Assembly: GCA_016490735.1 (NCBI GenBank) | Contig: JAEMWC010000614.1 | Location: 347,001 to 411,000 of the forward strand | Direction of reading: 5' to 3' | From: Pachyseris speciosa | Taxonomy: Eukaryota > Cnidaria > Anthozoa > Scleractinia > Pachyseridae | DNA length: 64,000 bases | In this document: piece after piece, positions 43,163 to 55,078 of the stretch | How the letters are laid out: each line of letters opens with the position of its first letter | Numbering within the stretch: position 1 is the stretch's first letter | Program-made: the position numbers and the translations under genes | Notes under the pieces: generated by a model | What the model saw: only the letters and a program-made list of their open reading frames with translations | What the model was told of the DNA's origin: nothing | Databases searched by the model: none

Positions 43163-43643
43163 TTATACTGAAAATTCTATTTTGATAAAAATTGTGTCAT
43201 CCTTTACATACTGAGGCCCAAAGAACTCCTCAATAGGGGAGAACTTTACAAAGCCATACCCAGTGCGGCTAATTATTTCACCAGGCCTCTGGAATGCTGC
43301 AAGGTTTGGCTTGACTTGTAAGATGCGAATGATATCGTTATGGGCACCACTTTGATCAAGTATGGACAGGGTGATTCTTCCAGTAACAGGCCAATCACAG
43401 ACGATGCCATCATATTTACCCTTCATCATATGAACAAAGACTGCCACGTGTGTGCCACTTCCATTCTCCACACCCATGGGGTGCACCCTGATTCCCAACT
43501 TCCGTGCGTAGCTATCTGTGTAGATTGGATCACTGAAGATGGGTGTTACACACCGCCAATGCTGATCTACTTCAGTGATCTCCCAGATGAAGTGGGTCCC
43601 GGTTCCATCAGCCTTCTTCATGGTTTCCTCTTTTGTATCCCAT
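43163..43643 (-). CDS. TRAF-type MATH domain exon, copy A
   Basis: The minus-strand exon starts after an acceptor (TTTATTCGTAG, 43644 onward) and runs to a stop at 43163. It reads WDTKEETMKKADGTGTHFIW, FSDPIYTDSYARKLGIRVHP, GTHVAVFVHMMKGKYDGIVC, WPVTGRITLSILDQSG, FQRPGEIISRTGYGFVKF and YVKDDTIFIKIEF. F.W.I...SP.F.....Y...I...P.G...G.H..VF...M.G.YD....WP....I...LLDQ...FQRP...YG...F...YVKDDT.FIK is the C-terminal TRAF/MATH fold, which trimerises and binds receptor tails. RING, zinc-finger and coiled-coil exons are not visible upstream. The frame is intact. Confidence 0.75.
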
Positions 43644-44258
43644 CTACGAATAAAGTGAAAAATGATACTTAACAAATAGATTCCACATCCATTTGGCCGT
43701 GTTCGTGTGTAATCCGATCTGAAACGCATGGAGGACGTCAAAACATGTTACGAGCAAATAAGAAGGTTCTGCAGGCGAATAGCAATGACTGATGTTCTTA
43801 CTACGTTTTGGCATCTACCGTGTGTTATGAGAGTACGCACTCACAACCAAATGGAATCTGTTTCTTGGATGCATTTTTTTTTTAATTTTCTTCGGCCCAT
43901 GACGTCATTCATGCATCTACACGTGAATCGCAACCTCCTTTTGACCTATCAAAGCCCGGGGGTTACACCCTCCATTGTATAATTTCTTCAGTAACGTTTT
44001 ATTGAAAATACAGCATGATGAAACTGGATTGCACCAAATTGCACCGTAATGGCTGTAGCGTTCTTCTTGTGTCACCACTTTGCCAATTCCAGCCGAGAAA
44101 ACTGTGGTTGGAATTGATTAAGTTGATCTCGAAGATTTAAGAATACCTAGAAAATGTGGTAAAATCATTCTACACATTTAACTTTTATATCACGGCGGAA
44201 ATGTCAATTAGAATTAATGTCATTATTATGAACAGGGTCAAAAAATTTAATAGGATTT

Positions 44259-44290
44259 GTCTGTTTGTTTGTTTGTTTGTTTGTTTGTTT
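44259..44290 (+). repeat. (GTTT)n microsatellite
   Basis: About seven GTTT units; it lies in a segment of copy A missing from copy B. Confidence 0.9.
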
Positions 44291-44617
44291 TTTCGATGTT
44301 CTAATTTCTACCAGCTGACTTTAATTTTGTTCGGCTGCTTTACGGAGTCGTAAAGAAAGAACAGCTCGTAATGTTCAAGGAATGACCAAAGTGAAAAATA
44401 TAAAAACATAACAAAAGTCAACTTTTAGGACAGTGAGTTTGGTTTGTTCCTTCGGTTCATTTGTTTGTTCAGTTGCTCCACTGTCGCCAGTGGCGAAACT
44501 TAACTTTTAAACAATGGCGTCAGCACATAAGGTGAAGAAAGAGTCACATTATATAGAAAACTGTTGACTGCTTACACCACCCTTCTTAATTCGTTTGGCC
44601 CGTGCCACGTCATCATT

Positions 44618-44979
44618 AGGGAGCTTTGGCAACGAGGACGGCAACGAGAACGCCACAAAACAATGGGTTTAATTCGTAAAAACAATGGCTCTGCACGTGC
44701 ATTTTGCAGTTTGGTACATTTCGTTGGCGTCCTCGGCAAAACAACAACGTGAAATGACCAGATTTCAGGTTTCCTCGAGAACGTGAGCACATGACAGTCA
44801 TTTTTTCTATCTTTTTCCTTATTTTAAAGCCGTTCGTAGTAATATAGCCCCTGAATAGTTCGCCAACATTTTCCAAGTTGAGCAAATAGGAATAGTCGCG
44901 AAAGCGATGCAAAAACGAAAAGTTGGATTTTGAAACGACGTTTTCGTTGCTGTTGCCATCGCCGATGCTAAAGCTCCCT
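44618..44979. mobile_element. MITE, AGGGAG family, copy 2
   Basis: Ends AGGGAGCTTTGGCAACGAGG and GATGCTAAAGCTCCCT; inner arms (GACGGCAACGAGAACG, CGTTTTCGTTGCTGTTGCC) are inverted. Flanks ATT and AAT. A ATGTGCTCACGTTCTCG-like centre is shared with the other copies. Non-coding. Confidence 0.7.
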
Positions 44980-45027
44980 AATGTGTATGGCTGTGGATGA
45001 CGTGATTTTAAAATTATACCAACAGAG

Positions 45028-45363
45028 TTATCGTTTCAAACCATATACCACCTTGAGATTGACATCAAATGATAAAACAGAGGCAAAAATAACATGCCTG
45101 TTCAGGTGTTGATTCCACAGCCTAAAATCTCTAATGCTGCATGCATGCTCTATGGCTTGTTCGTTCTCAACGGTAGAACATACTGCATTGATGTCATTAG
45201 TGCCGCGGAGGTAACGTGGAGGCATCCCATGGCTGTTTTGCTGCCCTGTCTCCTCAACAGAGACCATCAGTTCGCAGTCTTGGTCTCCATGACTAGCAGA
45301 CACCTGCACCGCATGCTCGCTGCTCGTCTCCTGTATCGGGCTGCCCATTCCATCACCACTTTC
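45028..45363 (-). CDS. Candidate exon of unknown protein upstream of MATH exon A
   Basis: On the minus strand an acceptor (CCTATTGCACAG) precedes an open frame ESGDGMGSPIQETSSEHAVQ, ASHGDQDCELMVSVEETGQQ, RDFRLWNQHLNRHVIFASVL to a stop at 45028. It is acidic and low in structure. It lies on the same strand, 1.4 kb upstream of the MATH exon, and could belong to the same gene, but a MITE lies between them and no motif links them. Confidence 0.3.
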   Translation of the reverse strand, partial: ESGDGMGSPIQETSSEHAVQVSASHGDQDCELMVSVEETGQQNSHGMPPRYLRGTNDINAVCSTVENEQAIEHACSIRDFRLWNQHLNRHVIFASVLSFDVNLKVVYGLKR

Positions 45364-45578
45364 CTGTGCAATAGGGTGGTAAAATAACAGTCATGTTAAA
45401 AGCTGAACATGTACCCCCATTAAATTTTGTGAGGGTAATCGAGATAGTGGTTTTGAGGCCAGATGGCAGGCTGCTATTGAAATGATCTTCAACTGAGTTC
45501 TGGCCTCACAAATATATTAATATCATTATCATTATTGCCGCGTTGCCGTTGCCGGTGCCGTAGCCGTTGCCGTTGATT

Positions 45579-45929
45579 AGGGAGCTTTAGCAACAAGGAC
45601 GGCAACGGCAACGAGTACGCCACAAAACAATAGGTTTAATGAGCAAAAACAATCGCTCTGCACGTGCGTTTTACATTTTGGTACATTTGTTGGCCGTCCT
45701 CTGCAAAACAACAACGTGAAATGACCACATTTTAGGTCTCGTGAACGTGAGCGCATGATGGTAAATTTTCTTTCTTTTTCCTTTCTTTGACGCCTTTCGT
45801 AGTCATATAATAGGAAAGTTCGCCAGCATTTTGCAAGTTAAACAAATTGGAATAATTGCCTAAGAGTTACGAAAACGAGAACTTAAATTTGGAAACGACG
45901 TTTTCTTTGCGGTCGCCGTCATCGTTGTT
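45579..45929. mobile_element. MITE, AGGGAG family, copy 3
   Basis: AGGGAGCTTTAGCAACAAGG at the left; the right end CGACGTTTTCTTTGCGGTCG has lost the CTCCCT terminus. It is about 600 bp from copy 2 in the same orientation. The (CCGTTGCCG)-rich stretch just before it (45538-45575) looks like part of a further degraded copy. Confidence 0.6.
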
Positions 45930-46389
45930 ATTGGTACTGGTACCGATATTATTAAAAGCCAGTCCTTTCCACTTTTCCCTGATAACATTCTAGTATAAAG
46001 TATGTACTTTCGGAATAAAAGGTGTGCAATTTGGAACAGTTATTTTCCCTTTCTCAGAGGTATGGCTACTTCATTGTGTTTTCCCAATGTACTCGCAAAT
46101 TTTCTTCGTAACCACGCTGAGCGTTTCAGTTGCCACGGTCACTGTAGTGGCACTTCAATGTCGCATGCATATAGATAACTTCAACTTCTTATGTTTGTCT
46201 CTGGCTAACTTTTAAAATTCTCTTCTTAGCACCTTCTTGTCCGAATGGATAGTGATATTACTGACTAAAGTACTTTGTTCTGGTTAATATTCACATTTTT
46301 TTCCTTTAGTTATTAAGCCAGAAATGACTATGCCACCCTGCTTCGGGTCATTATACTTATCATTACTGTTGTCATCTTGCTTATTATTA

Positions 46390-46570
46390 TCAATATAAAT
46401 CACTATGATTATGAGCATCACCATCATTGCTATCATCATCACTGTTGTTATCACTATCACTATCACCATCACTCCATCATCATCGTCATCATCATCATCA
46501 TCATCATCATCACCATCATCATCATTAGCGTCACAGTCAACGCCACCGTCGTCTTCATCATTATCTTTAT
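46390..46570 (+). repeat. (ATC/TCA)n-rich simple repeat
   Basis: Imperfect trinucleotide array (ATCATCATC, CACTATCACC). The serine-, isoleucine- and histidine-rich frames across it are artefacts. Confidence 0.9.
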
Positions 46571-47204
46571 CGACAACAACAACTTGGCAAACGTTTTCCC
46601 TTTAAATCATAACCTAACACTGGAGCGAACAGAACAGTTGTCCGTATCAATCAAATCTTGTAAAGCCATTTATATTTACCTCGTTCTGGCTTTCTCCGTG
46701 AGACCTTGGGTCGTTTTCTCTGAGACAAGAAACGAATAATAAATTAATCTTTAGCTATTGACTTGTAAATGAAGACCATATTATGACTGTTCTTTGGATT
46801 CTGAGTAAGCCTCGCGAAAATTTGGCATGGGCCAGATTTGTGCACATTGTACTAATTGTTCAATTGCGAAAGGACTAAGCTCCTGGTTTGGTGAGAATTG
46901 AAAGTTTTAAAAAACCTGTGAATGTTCTTGTAATTTTAATTTATTTTAAACAGATTTTATTTTGAGACTCCATTTTTCGAGGCATTTTAAAGATGGAATA
47001 GGATTGCGACTAGTCTAAAACTATATGGACTTGTATTTGTGTTTCGCATAAAACTCCAAAGTGTGTGCAAAGTCCAAACATTAAGTTTTTTCCGATTTTC
47101 AAGGTACATTGACGTTAGCATAACAGACTTTGCATCTTATCGCGAATGACACACATTATTCATGTAAACGCTATGGAAATTGGTCAGACCCTTAAAGGAG
47201 TTAA

Positions 47205-47604
47205 AGTGTCTACATCGTCTTCTGTTTCTTTGTGGTTCTGGTGTGTTCATAAGGAGTAGATACCTTTTCAAAAAAGTTTTTTTCGAATTCCGCCGTGCTT
47301 TTGCCTTGATTTCCCGCTTGAGCCACGCCCATCAAACTTAACCGATACAGTAAGGGACATGGGTCTATTCCTGATTTGACGTCACAAACTGCTTTGCATG
47401 CATATTTACAGACTTAATGCGATGCAAATCAGTTTTTGACATGAAACCAGGAATAGACCCATGCCCCTTGCTAGCTCGGTCGAAAAAACATTTTTGAACA
47501 TCTATCTGCGCTCAATGTGCATACCAGAACCACAAAAAACAAACAAACGAACAAACAAACAAACAACAACAACAACAACAAAAACAGAAGACGATATAGA
47601 CACT
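47205..47604. mobile_element. TTAA-flanked foldback element (400 bp)
   Basis: TTAA at 47201-47204 and 47605-47608. Ends AGTGTCTACATCGTCTTCTG and CAGAAGACGATATAGACACT are inverted, then TTTGTGGTTCTGGT and ACCAGAACCACAAA. A second inverted pair (CATGGGTCTATTCCTG / CAGGAATAGACCCATG) lies inside, and an (AAAC)n/(AAC)n microsatellite (47540-47582) interrupts the right arm. Non-coding. Confidence 0.75.
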
Positions 47605-47656
47605 TTAAGACTACCAGAACCATAATTGCTATTATTAATCATTGTCAATGAAACAG

Positions 47657-47823
47657 GGCAGCGTCCCTTAAGCGGCTTAAACTATAACTGCTTCGAGGCA
47701 AGAGCGATGGACAGTGCAATAAAGAAACTGAACACAACAACATTTATCTCCGAACTTCCAAAGCGCACATGGTTCACCCCCGGAAAATATTGCGTCATGG
47801 GTACCGTAACATATCCTACTGAG
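47657..47823 (+). CDS. Candidate internal exon, protein unknown
   Basis: Bounded by AG (47655-47656) and GT (CTGAG/GTACAT at 47824), the 167-bp frame reads QRPLSGLNYNCFEARAMDSA, KKLNTTTFISELPKRTWFTP and GKYCVMGTVTYPTE. Composition and splice context look coding. No family or partner exon is recognised. Splice sites are weak evidence alone. Confidence 0.3.
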
Positions 47824-47999
47824 GTACATGTACATCATTACTTTTTAGCAACAGAAACGTTACTGTTATTCACCAACGATTTGCACCTGAAATTGCAATA
47901 GAATCGAAAACAAACAAATGGCAACTTTTTGAAGCACTGACACGAACGATAAGTTTGGAAGGTGTGTAGACTGAAAACCAACAAACCTAGAGACAAAAA

Positions 48000-49450
48000 A
48001 AAAAACACGATAAAAGGTATAAGTAAATAAAGAGTATAAGTCAACACGTGAAATATTTTGTTGGTTTGAAACGCAAAAACACAAACACATTGCTACTTTG
48101 AGCCGAACCGAATTTCGGCGAAACCTAGGGCTCTAAGGATGTCGATTGCTGCTAACAACACCATTCGTGTAATCCAAACCCTCTGAAAAGTCCCGATTGC
48201 TGCTTACACGGAAGGAGGCCGTTCAAAGAAGCCGTGACACAAACATCAAGTAAAAAACCGAGTAGACGCACCACACCGGAGTATTTAGTGCCATATCTAG
48301 CCCAGTCATAAATTGTTATTTGTGCTACTGAAAGATGTCATGCATAAAAAAAATTAAGTACTTATTTTCCCGTCAGTTGCCCTTTAAAAGTCAGAGCGCA
48401 TGTTCAAATTCAATCCGGCGAAACCGATCGCGATTTGTTTAAGTGTCTTTCTAGAGGCTTCAGTAAGAAAGGTAAAATTAAACTGTGGTTTGCTTCGGAA
48501 CTGCCTGACCACCCACTGACGTCATTTGATTTGGTCTTCAGTAGAAAGACGGGCAAAGCAGAATTATACGAATTATACAATAAATGGCTGTAGAGCTATA
48601 ATAGTGCACCTTGAAGACACACTACCAAACATTTTCCGTCTAGACGCATAAACGGCGAGGGAAGAAAAATCATAATATAAAGGTTCAGTTAGAGGTTACT
48701 TGGACGATATCGGCAGGGATCAAAATAACCGCCAACATTGGAATATTTTACATTCACAACAGAGCGTCTATTCGTGAAACAATTTATTATACTTGAAATC
48801 CAAATAGAAAACGTAAAGGAACATAATAATAAAAAAAACTAGCGATTTTAACTGAATTCTGTCCCAGTGAAAATGCTTGCAGGAAATCTGATGAAATCGA
48901 TTGACCAAGCAGCACCACAATACTGCGATAGTTACAAACCTACAATAGCAAAAACCCCCTCTCTAATAAGCCACCTGTTTGGAAGTCGGTTTTATTATTA
49001 AGCCCCCTTCTCTAATAACCCCCACCCCTTCTTTTGGAACACCAGATTTTGTCATTATTCCCTCCTATTCTCTCTTGCGAAATATACTTTATGCGGCCCG
49101 GTTGGTTTGTTTTTAAACAAATATGCAGTAAAACAAACAATACTGTTTCCTACTTCGTATTAAATAATAAAGTTTTACTGCAGTCGCTTAAGATTTGTAC
49201 AGAAACTATCTAACACGAAAACCGTGTGTTCAAAGATTTGAAATAAGCCCCCATCTCCAATAAGCCCTCCGTTAATAACGCCTGAAATAAAATAAGCCCC
49301 CCGGGGGCTTAATAGAGCTTTTACGGTAATAGTGCTTTCTAAGATGTCCTCCACATACGACGAAAGATTTATAATTTTCTTCTCTGACTGCCCCAACACC
49401 AAGCTGAAATACGTCCTTTATGGCAACGTGAAAAAGGCACTGAAGTGTTG
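48000..49450. other. No recognised gene
   Basis: Short frames only. Repeated AATAAGCCCCC / GGGGGCTTATT motifs (48960-49320) resemble fragments of a repeat. Confidence 0.35.
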
Positions 49451-49452
49451 TT

Positions 49453-52400
49453 TTGGTTAAAAAGTTGCAATACGAGTTTCTTTCTGCCTGGAGGAAGCAG
49501 CTCTCTGACAGGCAAACAGTTGTCAGCTGGTACATCGATCTTGTAAATCTAAACATACAAGGCAACGCTTTTAGACTGAATCCTAGCAGCGAAAGGCTAG
49601 TATCGAGATTATATGAACTCTCAAACCTGGCAGAAACTAGGAGAAAGCCTTTAAATAAGAAGGGGAGCCCTAAACAGTGTAAGGAATTCCTGACCTCCTA
49701 CAAAAAGATAGCTGTTCTAGCAGAGGAAGTTATATTATGACAGTTGATGAATGGACATCAGAGATTTTTAAATTAGAGGAAAAGCTGAGCCTTGCAAAAG
49801 AAGAAGTTGATAACTGGAAAGAAAAAAAGTTCATGATCTAGAAAAATTAAACTAAAAGGTATTTGAGGAGATGCTAAAGGATAGAGATCTGTATCAGGCA
49901 TGCAAAGAAGAAAGTGAGTCAATGAAACAGTACATAAAACGGTTGGAAAACGGTCAGTTCAACAAGGTGAGAGGTACATCAATCCCAGAGATAACAACAA
50001 CTCAAGCCAGAAACAGAAAGCTGAAAGAACTGAAAACAAGGGCACAGGAAGATCTACATTGTTGTACTTTGTTTGGGCTGGAGTTGGACCACTTAAGGTT
50101 AAAGTATCTAAAGACCCCACACACATACACTGTTAAGTTAACTACAGAAACCCCAGCATCGCTTCTTTCAAATGCATCTGACAAATGCAGCTGCCCATCC
50201 TCTTCTCCTGCAACACTACCACCTGGTAATTAACCAGTTTCAGCAGCCATGACTTCAAGTTCTTCATCTGATACTGAATCTCCCTCCACCTCACTTTCTG
50301 GCTTGCAGTCACAATCCACAGACCAAGAATCCACGCAAAAACAAAAAACAGTACTCAAAGCTCAGGAAGGATGACAAGGCCAGAGTAGAGAGCATACTCT
50401 ACCTCATCGACAAATTTGGAGTTGGAGATGAATTTATTCACGAGTTGACAATGATAATTATGGGTTTGCCTAAGTCATATCTTTTTAAGCAAGGCAGGAA
50501 TGCCCTTAATGAGCGCTGTATCATCACATCAACTCCTGGCAAGGCCCCAGGAGCCCAACACTCCTTTTCAAAGCTATTGGCTGAGCGAATTCATAACATA
50601 TACATGGTATGTATACTTCTTTCTTTCTTCTTTCCATGTCATATTATTCACAGGCCTGAGATGGGGGAGGTCAAACATCCATGGGTGTCATAAAATACTT
50701 TTTGAAACTCATTTAAAACCATAATTTATATGGGTTTATTTATTCTAAGCTTTCCCATGTTGCAAACAAACAAACAAACAAACAAAACAACAACAACAAC
50801 AAATGTATTTCAAGAAGGTGCAATAAAGTGAAACTCTGTGGTGATGGTGCATGACATATGAGCAGAGTTTGCAATTTTATACTTCTGGGTCTGTCAATAC
50901 TTCAAAGCAAAGATGACCTGCTATCATCTAAAGGTAATGAGATGAAACATTAAGACAGACACTTAATGAAAGTAATGTCAGTTCACTCAGCTCTGTTTCA
51001 AGGGTGGGGAAGGAGGGGGAGGACAACAGTGACTGTCTTCTTCACAATCACCATACTCTTATATTTTGCCCAAGGTACACACACCTTTGCTGTTGTCAAT
51101 GGCCCTCAAAATCGTGAAACTTTAGCTGAGAGCTTCAGAGTCGTGTTTGCTTAAGTTAATGAAATCCAAGACAGAGGCTACATCACTGTTGATGGCAAGC
51201 AAGTTGAGATTGAAATGTTTCTTGGTGGGGATTACAAGGTTAGAATCACAAGTACAAATCAAAAATTCATACTACAATATAGAAAACACAATGAACTACT
51301 ACTTCATCTCAAATTAATGTTATATTTATTTGATTTCTTTCTGGTTTCTATTGCTGGTTATTGAAATCAGTGCAGCAAATTCCACCTATGCTTGCTTATG
51401 GTGCAAAGTTCACAAGAAAGCCACGTAAGGCATTCAGATCCCACGCAAAAAAAGGTAATGATGGATTAAAATTGCTATCTCTCTCTATAATAATCATGAT
51501 AATGATAATGTTAATGATAACAACATTACTTTCTTTGAGAGGAGACCTGAGCAAGCCTAATGACTACTACAATGAAGATTCTATTCGAAGAACTTTGGAG
51601 GGAATAAAACAATTTGCCAGCAAGTCAAAGGGCGAAAACTACTGCTGTGTGCACCAGCCACTGCTAAGTATCCCACTGGATCACATCTCTTTAGATGAGC
51701 TCCACCTGATGCTCCGTTATACAGATGTCCTGATAAACAATCTAATGGAAGATGCAATGCAGTGGGATAAAATGGAAAATTTCTTGGCAGGAAAGAAAAA
51801 TACAAGTTTGCAACACCAGCACCTCAATAATCTTATCCAGGTCATTAATAGCTGTGGTGTATCCTTCTCAGTTTAGGAAAAGAGAAATGCAGATGCTAAG
51901 GGGTTTGGCACTTGGGACTGGACCAGCTTTATGGGGGATGACACAAAAACTCTCTTGAGGATGGAACCATTGATCCAGCAGGATACAGCAGAAACTATAG
52001 TTGAGCTATGGAAGGTATTATTAACAATTCATGACATTCCAAACTACTCCACTGCCAACAAAACAAATTATGCATTTATTACTTCATCTACATTACTACT
52101 CAGACTAATCCACCCAGCTATCTTTTGGAGTGTATCAGCTAATACTTGAGCAAAGCAAAATTCCCTGACTTTTGTCTCACCATGAAAAACAATTTCAATA
52201 AGTGAATATTGATGAGGTTATTTATATACCCACCACACATTAGGTATGCTCTTACTTTTCAGGCAGAAAATGGTTTTCTTAAACCATGGAATCTCTATTT
52301 GATCCCTATCCCTGTTTGAAATGCAACTCCACAAGATTTCTAGACGTACCAACAATGTGCTGCATGTAATGTGTTTTTTTCTTTCTCTCTTTTTATATAT

Positions 52401-53542
52401 ATATTATTTCTGGGCCCGCAGTTATTGGTTACTTAGCTGTTGCAATGTCCCTGCCAAACATACTGATTTTAATGTTTTTTTTTTTTTTTTTGGTATGTGT
52501 ATCATAATGGCAAAGCTAATAAAATAAAATAAAATAAAAATTTTATCTCTTTCCTTAATTTTAGGGATTTGCTGAAATGCACTTCAAGTTCATTTCATTA
52601 TTTGAACCTATAGACGTTGACAAGTACCGTCTAAGAGTAAGTTGCAAACAACCTTGTGGTAAACTTAAAAAACTATCGTCCTTTTCAAATGAAGCTGCAG
52701 TTAACCTGGCCAAAGCAGGTGGAGAATAGTGGGTGCGTTAGTACATTATTTTGTTTTAAGACTGAAAAATTATTGACAACAAGGATTCTTTATTGCACAA
52801 TATTATTGCCGGTGACTGAGCTGTTCACAGGTGGCAAAAATTGCCGGTTGCCGACAGAAAAGGAAAACCCTGAATAATCTTTATTGTTATAGCATTAGAA
52901 AGAGCAAGAATCTCATTTTGACTAACAGATTAAGACCTAGATTGACACCTTTGCTGACTTGGGGGACAAATGTATTGGCTACGCTAGAGAAGAGTGACAT
53001 GCTACTTGCATTCAGTAGCTTACATGTGCTGCTGTATCACATTCCCACATTGTGAAGAAATACAAAAACCTGAAGCAGTTCAGTGGTCATGGTATTCTAT
53101 GTTGCAGCTTAGCAATCTGATCCAATTTTGTTATTGCTCTACTGAAATTTCACATATGATTTGGATTCTAATGTCTATATCATACTATGCTTCTCACATT
53201 TTAGGAGTAGAGAAAAATAATGATGATGGCACAAAAATCATCCAAAAGAAGACCAATCATACAGATGATCCTGCTGACATCTTGCGTGCTGAGCATTGCA
53301 TTGGGTTGCTAAAGCACAGGGAGAGGAGGGCACGCAAATACTCACACAAGGTTACTGAGCACTTTGAGAGTACAATCAAAGTAAACCAAAAAAGGCACAA
53401 ATGTCTAAGCTATGATAAGCCCCCTGCTTGTGAAGTGGCAGAAGATATGCATGTGACCACGACACCTGCTCCTAAAGTTGCACAAACAACCGGGAAAAGA
53501 AAGAAGTCTACCAATAGATCAAATTCTAATGTTCTAATCTAA
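49453..53542 (+). pseudogene. Fuller decayed copy of the repetitive multi-exon family
   Basis: Ordered coding blocks: KKLQYEFLSAWRKQLSDRQT (49453-49740); VDEWTSEIFKLEEKLSLAKE; MLKDRDLYQACKEESESMKQ (49871-50233); DDKARVESILYLIDKFGVGD, LPKSYLFKQGRNALNERC (50370-50600); GDGA then a stop then NFILLGLSILQ (50838-50930); HTFAVVNGPQNRETLAESFR, then a stop, then GKQVEIEMFLGGDYKV (51060-51240); MLAYGAKFTRKPRKAF; the block homologous to 268-648 (51790-52149); and GVEKNNDDGTKIIQK (53200-53542). Between these lie frameshifts, stops and non-coding stretches. The GDGA...VNGP...FFLGGDYK layout is that of a high-copy cnidarian family and could be a DDE-type transposase, but that is inference. This copy is dead. 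Confidence 0.6.
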
Positions 53543-53633
53543 GGTTCTGGGTTGTTGCCATGTCCCTAATTTCACTCTACCCTAGCACAGTGACAGTGTA
53601 TTTTATTACTATTAATGTTGAAATTTTAATTAA

Positions 53634-53703
53634 AAGTTAGCTCAGTTAGTAGAGTATTGCACCAGTATCACAGAGGTCATGGCTTTCACTCCAGTACAAG
53701 CCT
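53634..53703 (+). repeat. tRNA-derived SINE head, paralogue of 1891-1961
   Basis: A-box-like TTAGCTCAGTTAGTAGAG and a decayed B box (GGCTTTCACTCC). More diverged than copy 1 in the B box. Confidence 0.6.
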
Positions 53704-54059
53704 TAATTTTTTGGGATTTATTTTCACTACTGTTTGAGTAGTGTTTCATAAATGCGACTAACATGCATGTCTGTATTATTTAATTCGCAGTTCAAATATA
53801 TGAATTTCATATATCCATTTAGAATTAGGTTAGTATTAAATAGAATTTCTTAATCTCATAATATGTTAATACAGAAATATATAATCATACAATAGGTTTA
53901 TAAAAATTCAAGGCAGGTGCCACAGCTACACAAAATTAAGAATTATGGCCAAGAGCTACATTGTATCTTTACTTGTAAATGAAAAAGTTTTTTTTTTTTT
54001 TTCTGAAAAGCTCTTAGGGATGGGTAATGATTCCCTCCCACACTATATTTTCTCAGTGA

Positions 54060-54360
54060 TCAGGACATAAAATGCCTCACTATCATAGGATACATGACTT
54101 TTATCCCCTGGCCATGAGAGTCAGCAAGGTGATCCCAAAATGGTGGGAAATATTGTAGAGGAAAATCTCCTTGATTTAGTAGATGCCAACCATCTTGAAA
54201 AAAACCTTTGTTTTTAAATAGCAACCTGTATACATCCTCTCTCAGGGTTATGGTAACAAGCAATCTTGACTTTGATTTCAGATGCTGTTCAACAGCAATT
54301 CTGAGTGTCATAGTCTCACCAAAGAGAAGAGACTCCTCCAAGACTGGATTCTCAAAATAT
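54060..54360 (-). CDS. Candidate terminal exon, protein unknown
   Basis: After a good acceptor (TTATTGTCTTGTAG) a minus-strand frame reads YFENPVLEESLLFGETMTLR, SKSRLLVTITLREDVYRLLF, FFQDGWHLLNQGDFPLQYFP, WDHLADSHGQGIKVMYP to a stop. It is uninterrupted for 100 codons and protein-like. It lies downstream of the first-exon module at 54930-55078 on the same strand, but the phases do not match directly. No family is recognised. Confidence 0.4.
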
Positions 54361-54929
54361 CTACAAGACAATAATTATTCATAAAATAAGTCACATTATG
54401 TATTACATAACCATTTCTGTGTATCATAATGAGTAGAGGAAAGTTTTAGGGAATATTAGGCAAAATACGTGCCAAAAAGAAGGAAAACTCATAGAAACTA
54501 GTATAGAGAATTGCTATACTCATCATAAAGCTTTGTTACAAGTTTGGATCACATTAAAATTATATGCAGATTTAATTTTAGATAATATACTCTCTGATGA
54601 AACGGTGGATGACATCTGACTGAAAGCAAGTAATATGAGTTAATAGCACCGGACACAATCGCACGAGACATGTTATTCGGGTTCCCAGGTTGAATCATAG
54701 GGCGAATACCCCTTCTAGGAAACCAAGTATTCTATAGACCGCTGTTAGCGAATAAAAGTAAGCAAAATTCTAGATCGTTAAACTGTCACTGCATCTTTCT
54801 CTTCTTTATTTAACATTTGGGAGTTTTTCCTTGTAAATTTAACTGAACAACGGCAGTTTTCGAACTTGAACACGTACAGGTATGCTTCTTAAGTTTTCAT
54901 TAAGCTAAATCATAAGGCATCCAACTTAC

Positions 54930-55078
54930 CGTCGTGCTTTCTCTCTTGGCAATGAACCTTTCCACTTCCCACAGCCGCCCGTTATCTTTCTCTTTCGTAC
55001 CACTGGTAGCATATCAACGGTCGATAAGCTGTTGAAAGAGGCGTAAAAGCCACTTTCTCTTCTCGGACTAGCCGCCAT
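54930..55078 (-). pseudogene. First-exon module, copy 3 (deletion shifts the frame)
   Basis: MAASPRRESGFYASFNSLST matches copy 1 (3254-3409) and ends at the same GTAAGT donor, but a small deletion after KRKI moves the rest out of the copy-1 frame. Copy 2 (from 35850) is cut off after about 20 codons. Confidence 0.45.

Larger units (their letters stand above)
35775..44553 (+). repeat. Segmental duplication, copy A
   Basis: Collinear and in the same orientation as about 55000-64000, interrupted by private insertions. Shared landmarks in order: the MAA-type first-exon stub, the CGACAGTAGAGACTACTC block, DIRS-like remnants, a LINE relic, a SINE, a TTAA-rich region, a hammerhead-like motif and the MATH exon. 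Copy A extends at least to the block ending in GAAAGAGTCACATTA, which is the last sequence of the window in copy B. Confidence 0.85.

Noticed and set aside
43340..43672. Plus-strand frames opposite the MATH exons (also 63142-63480)
   Set aside because: Antisense shadows of the conserved MATH coding sequence.
46284..46739. Serine-, isoleucine- and histidine-rich frames
   Set aside because: They are translations of an ATC/TCA simple repeat.
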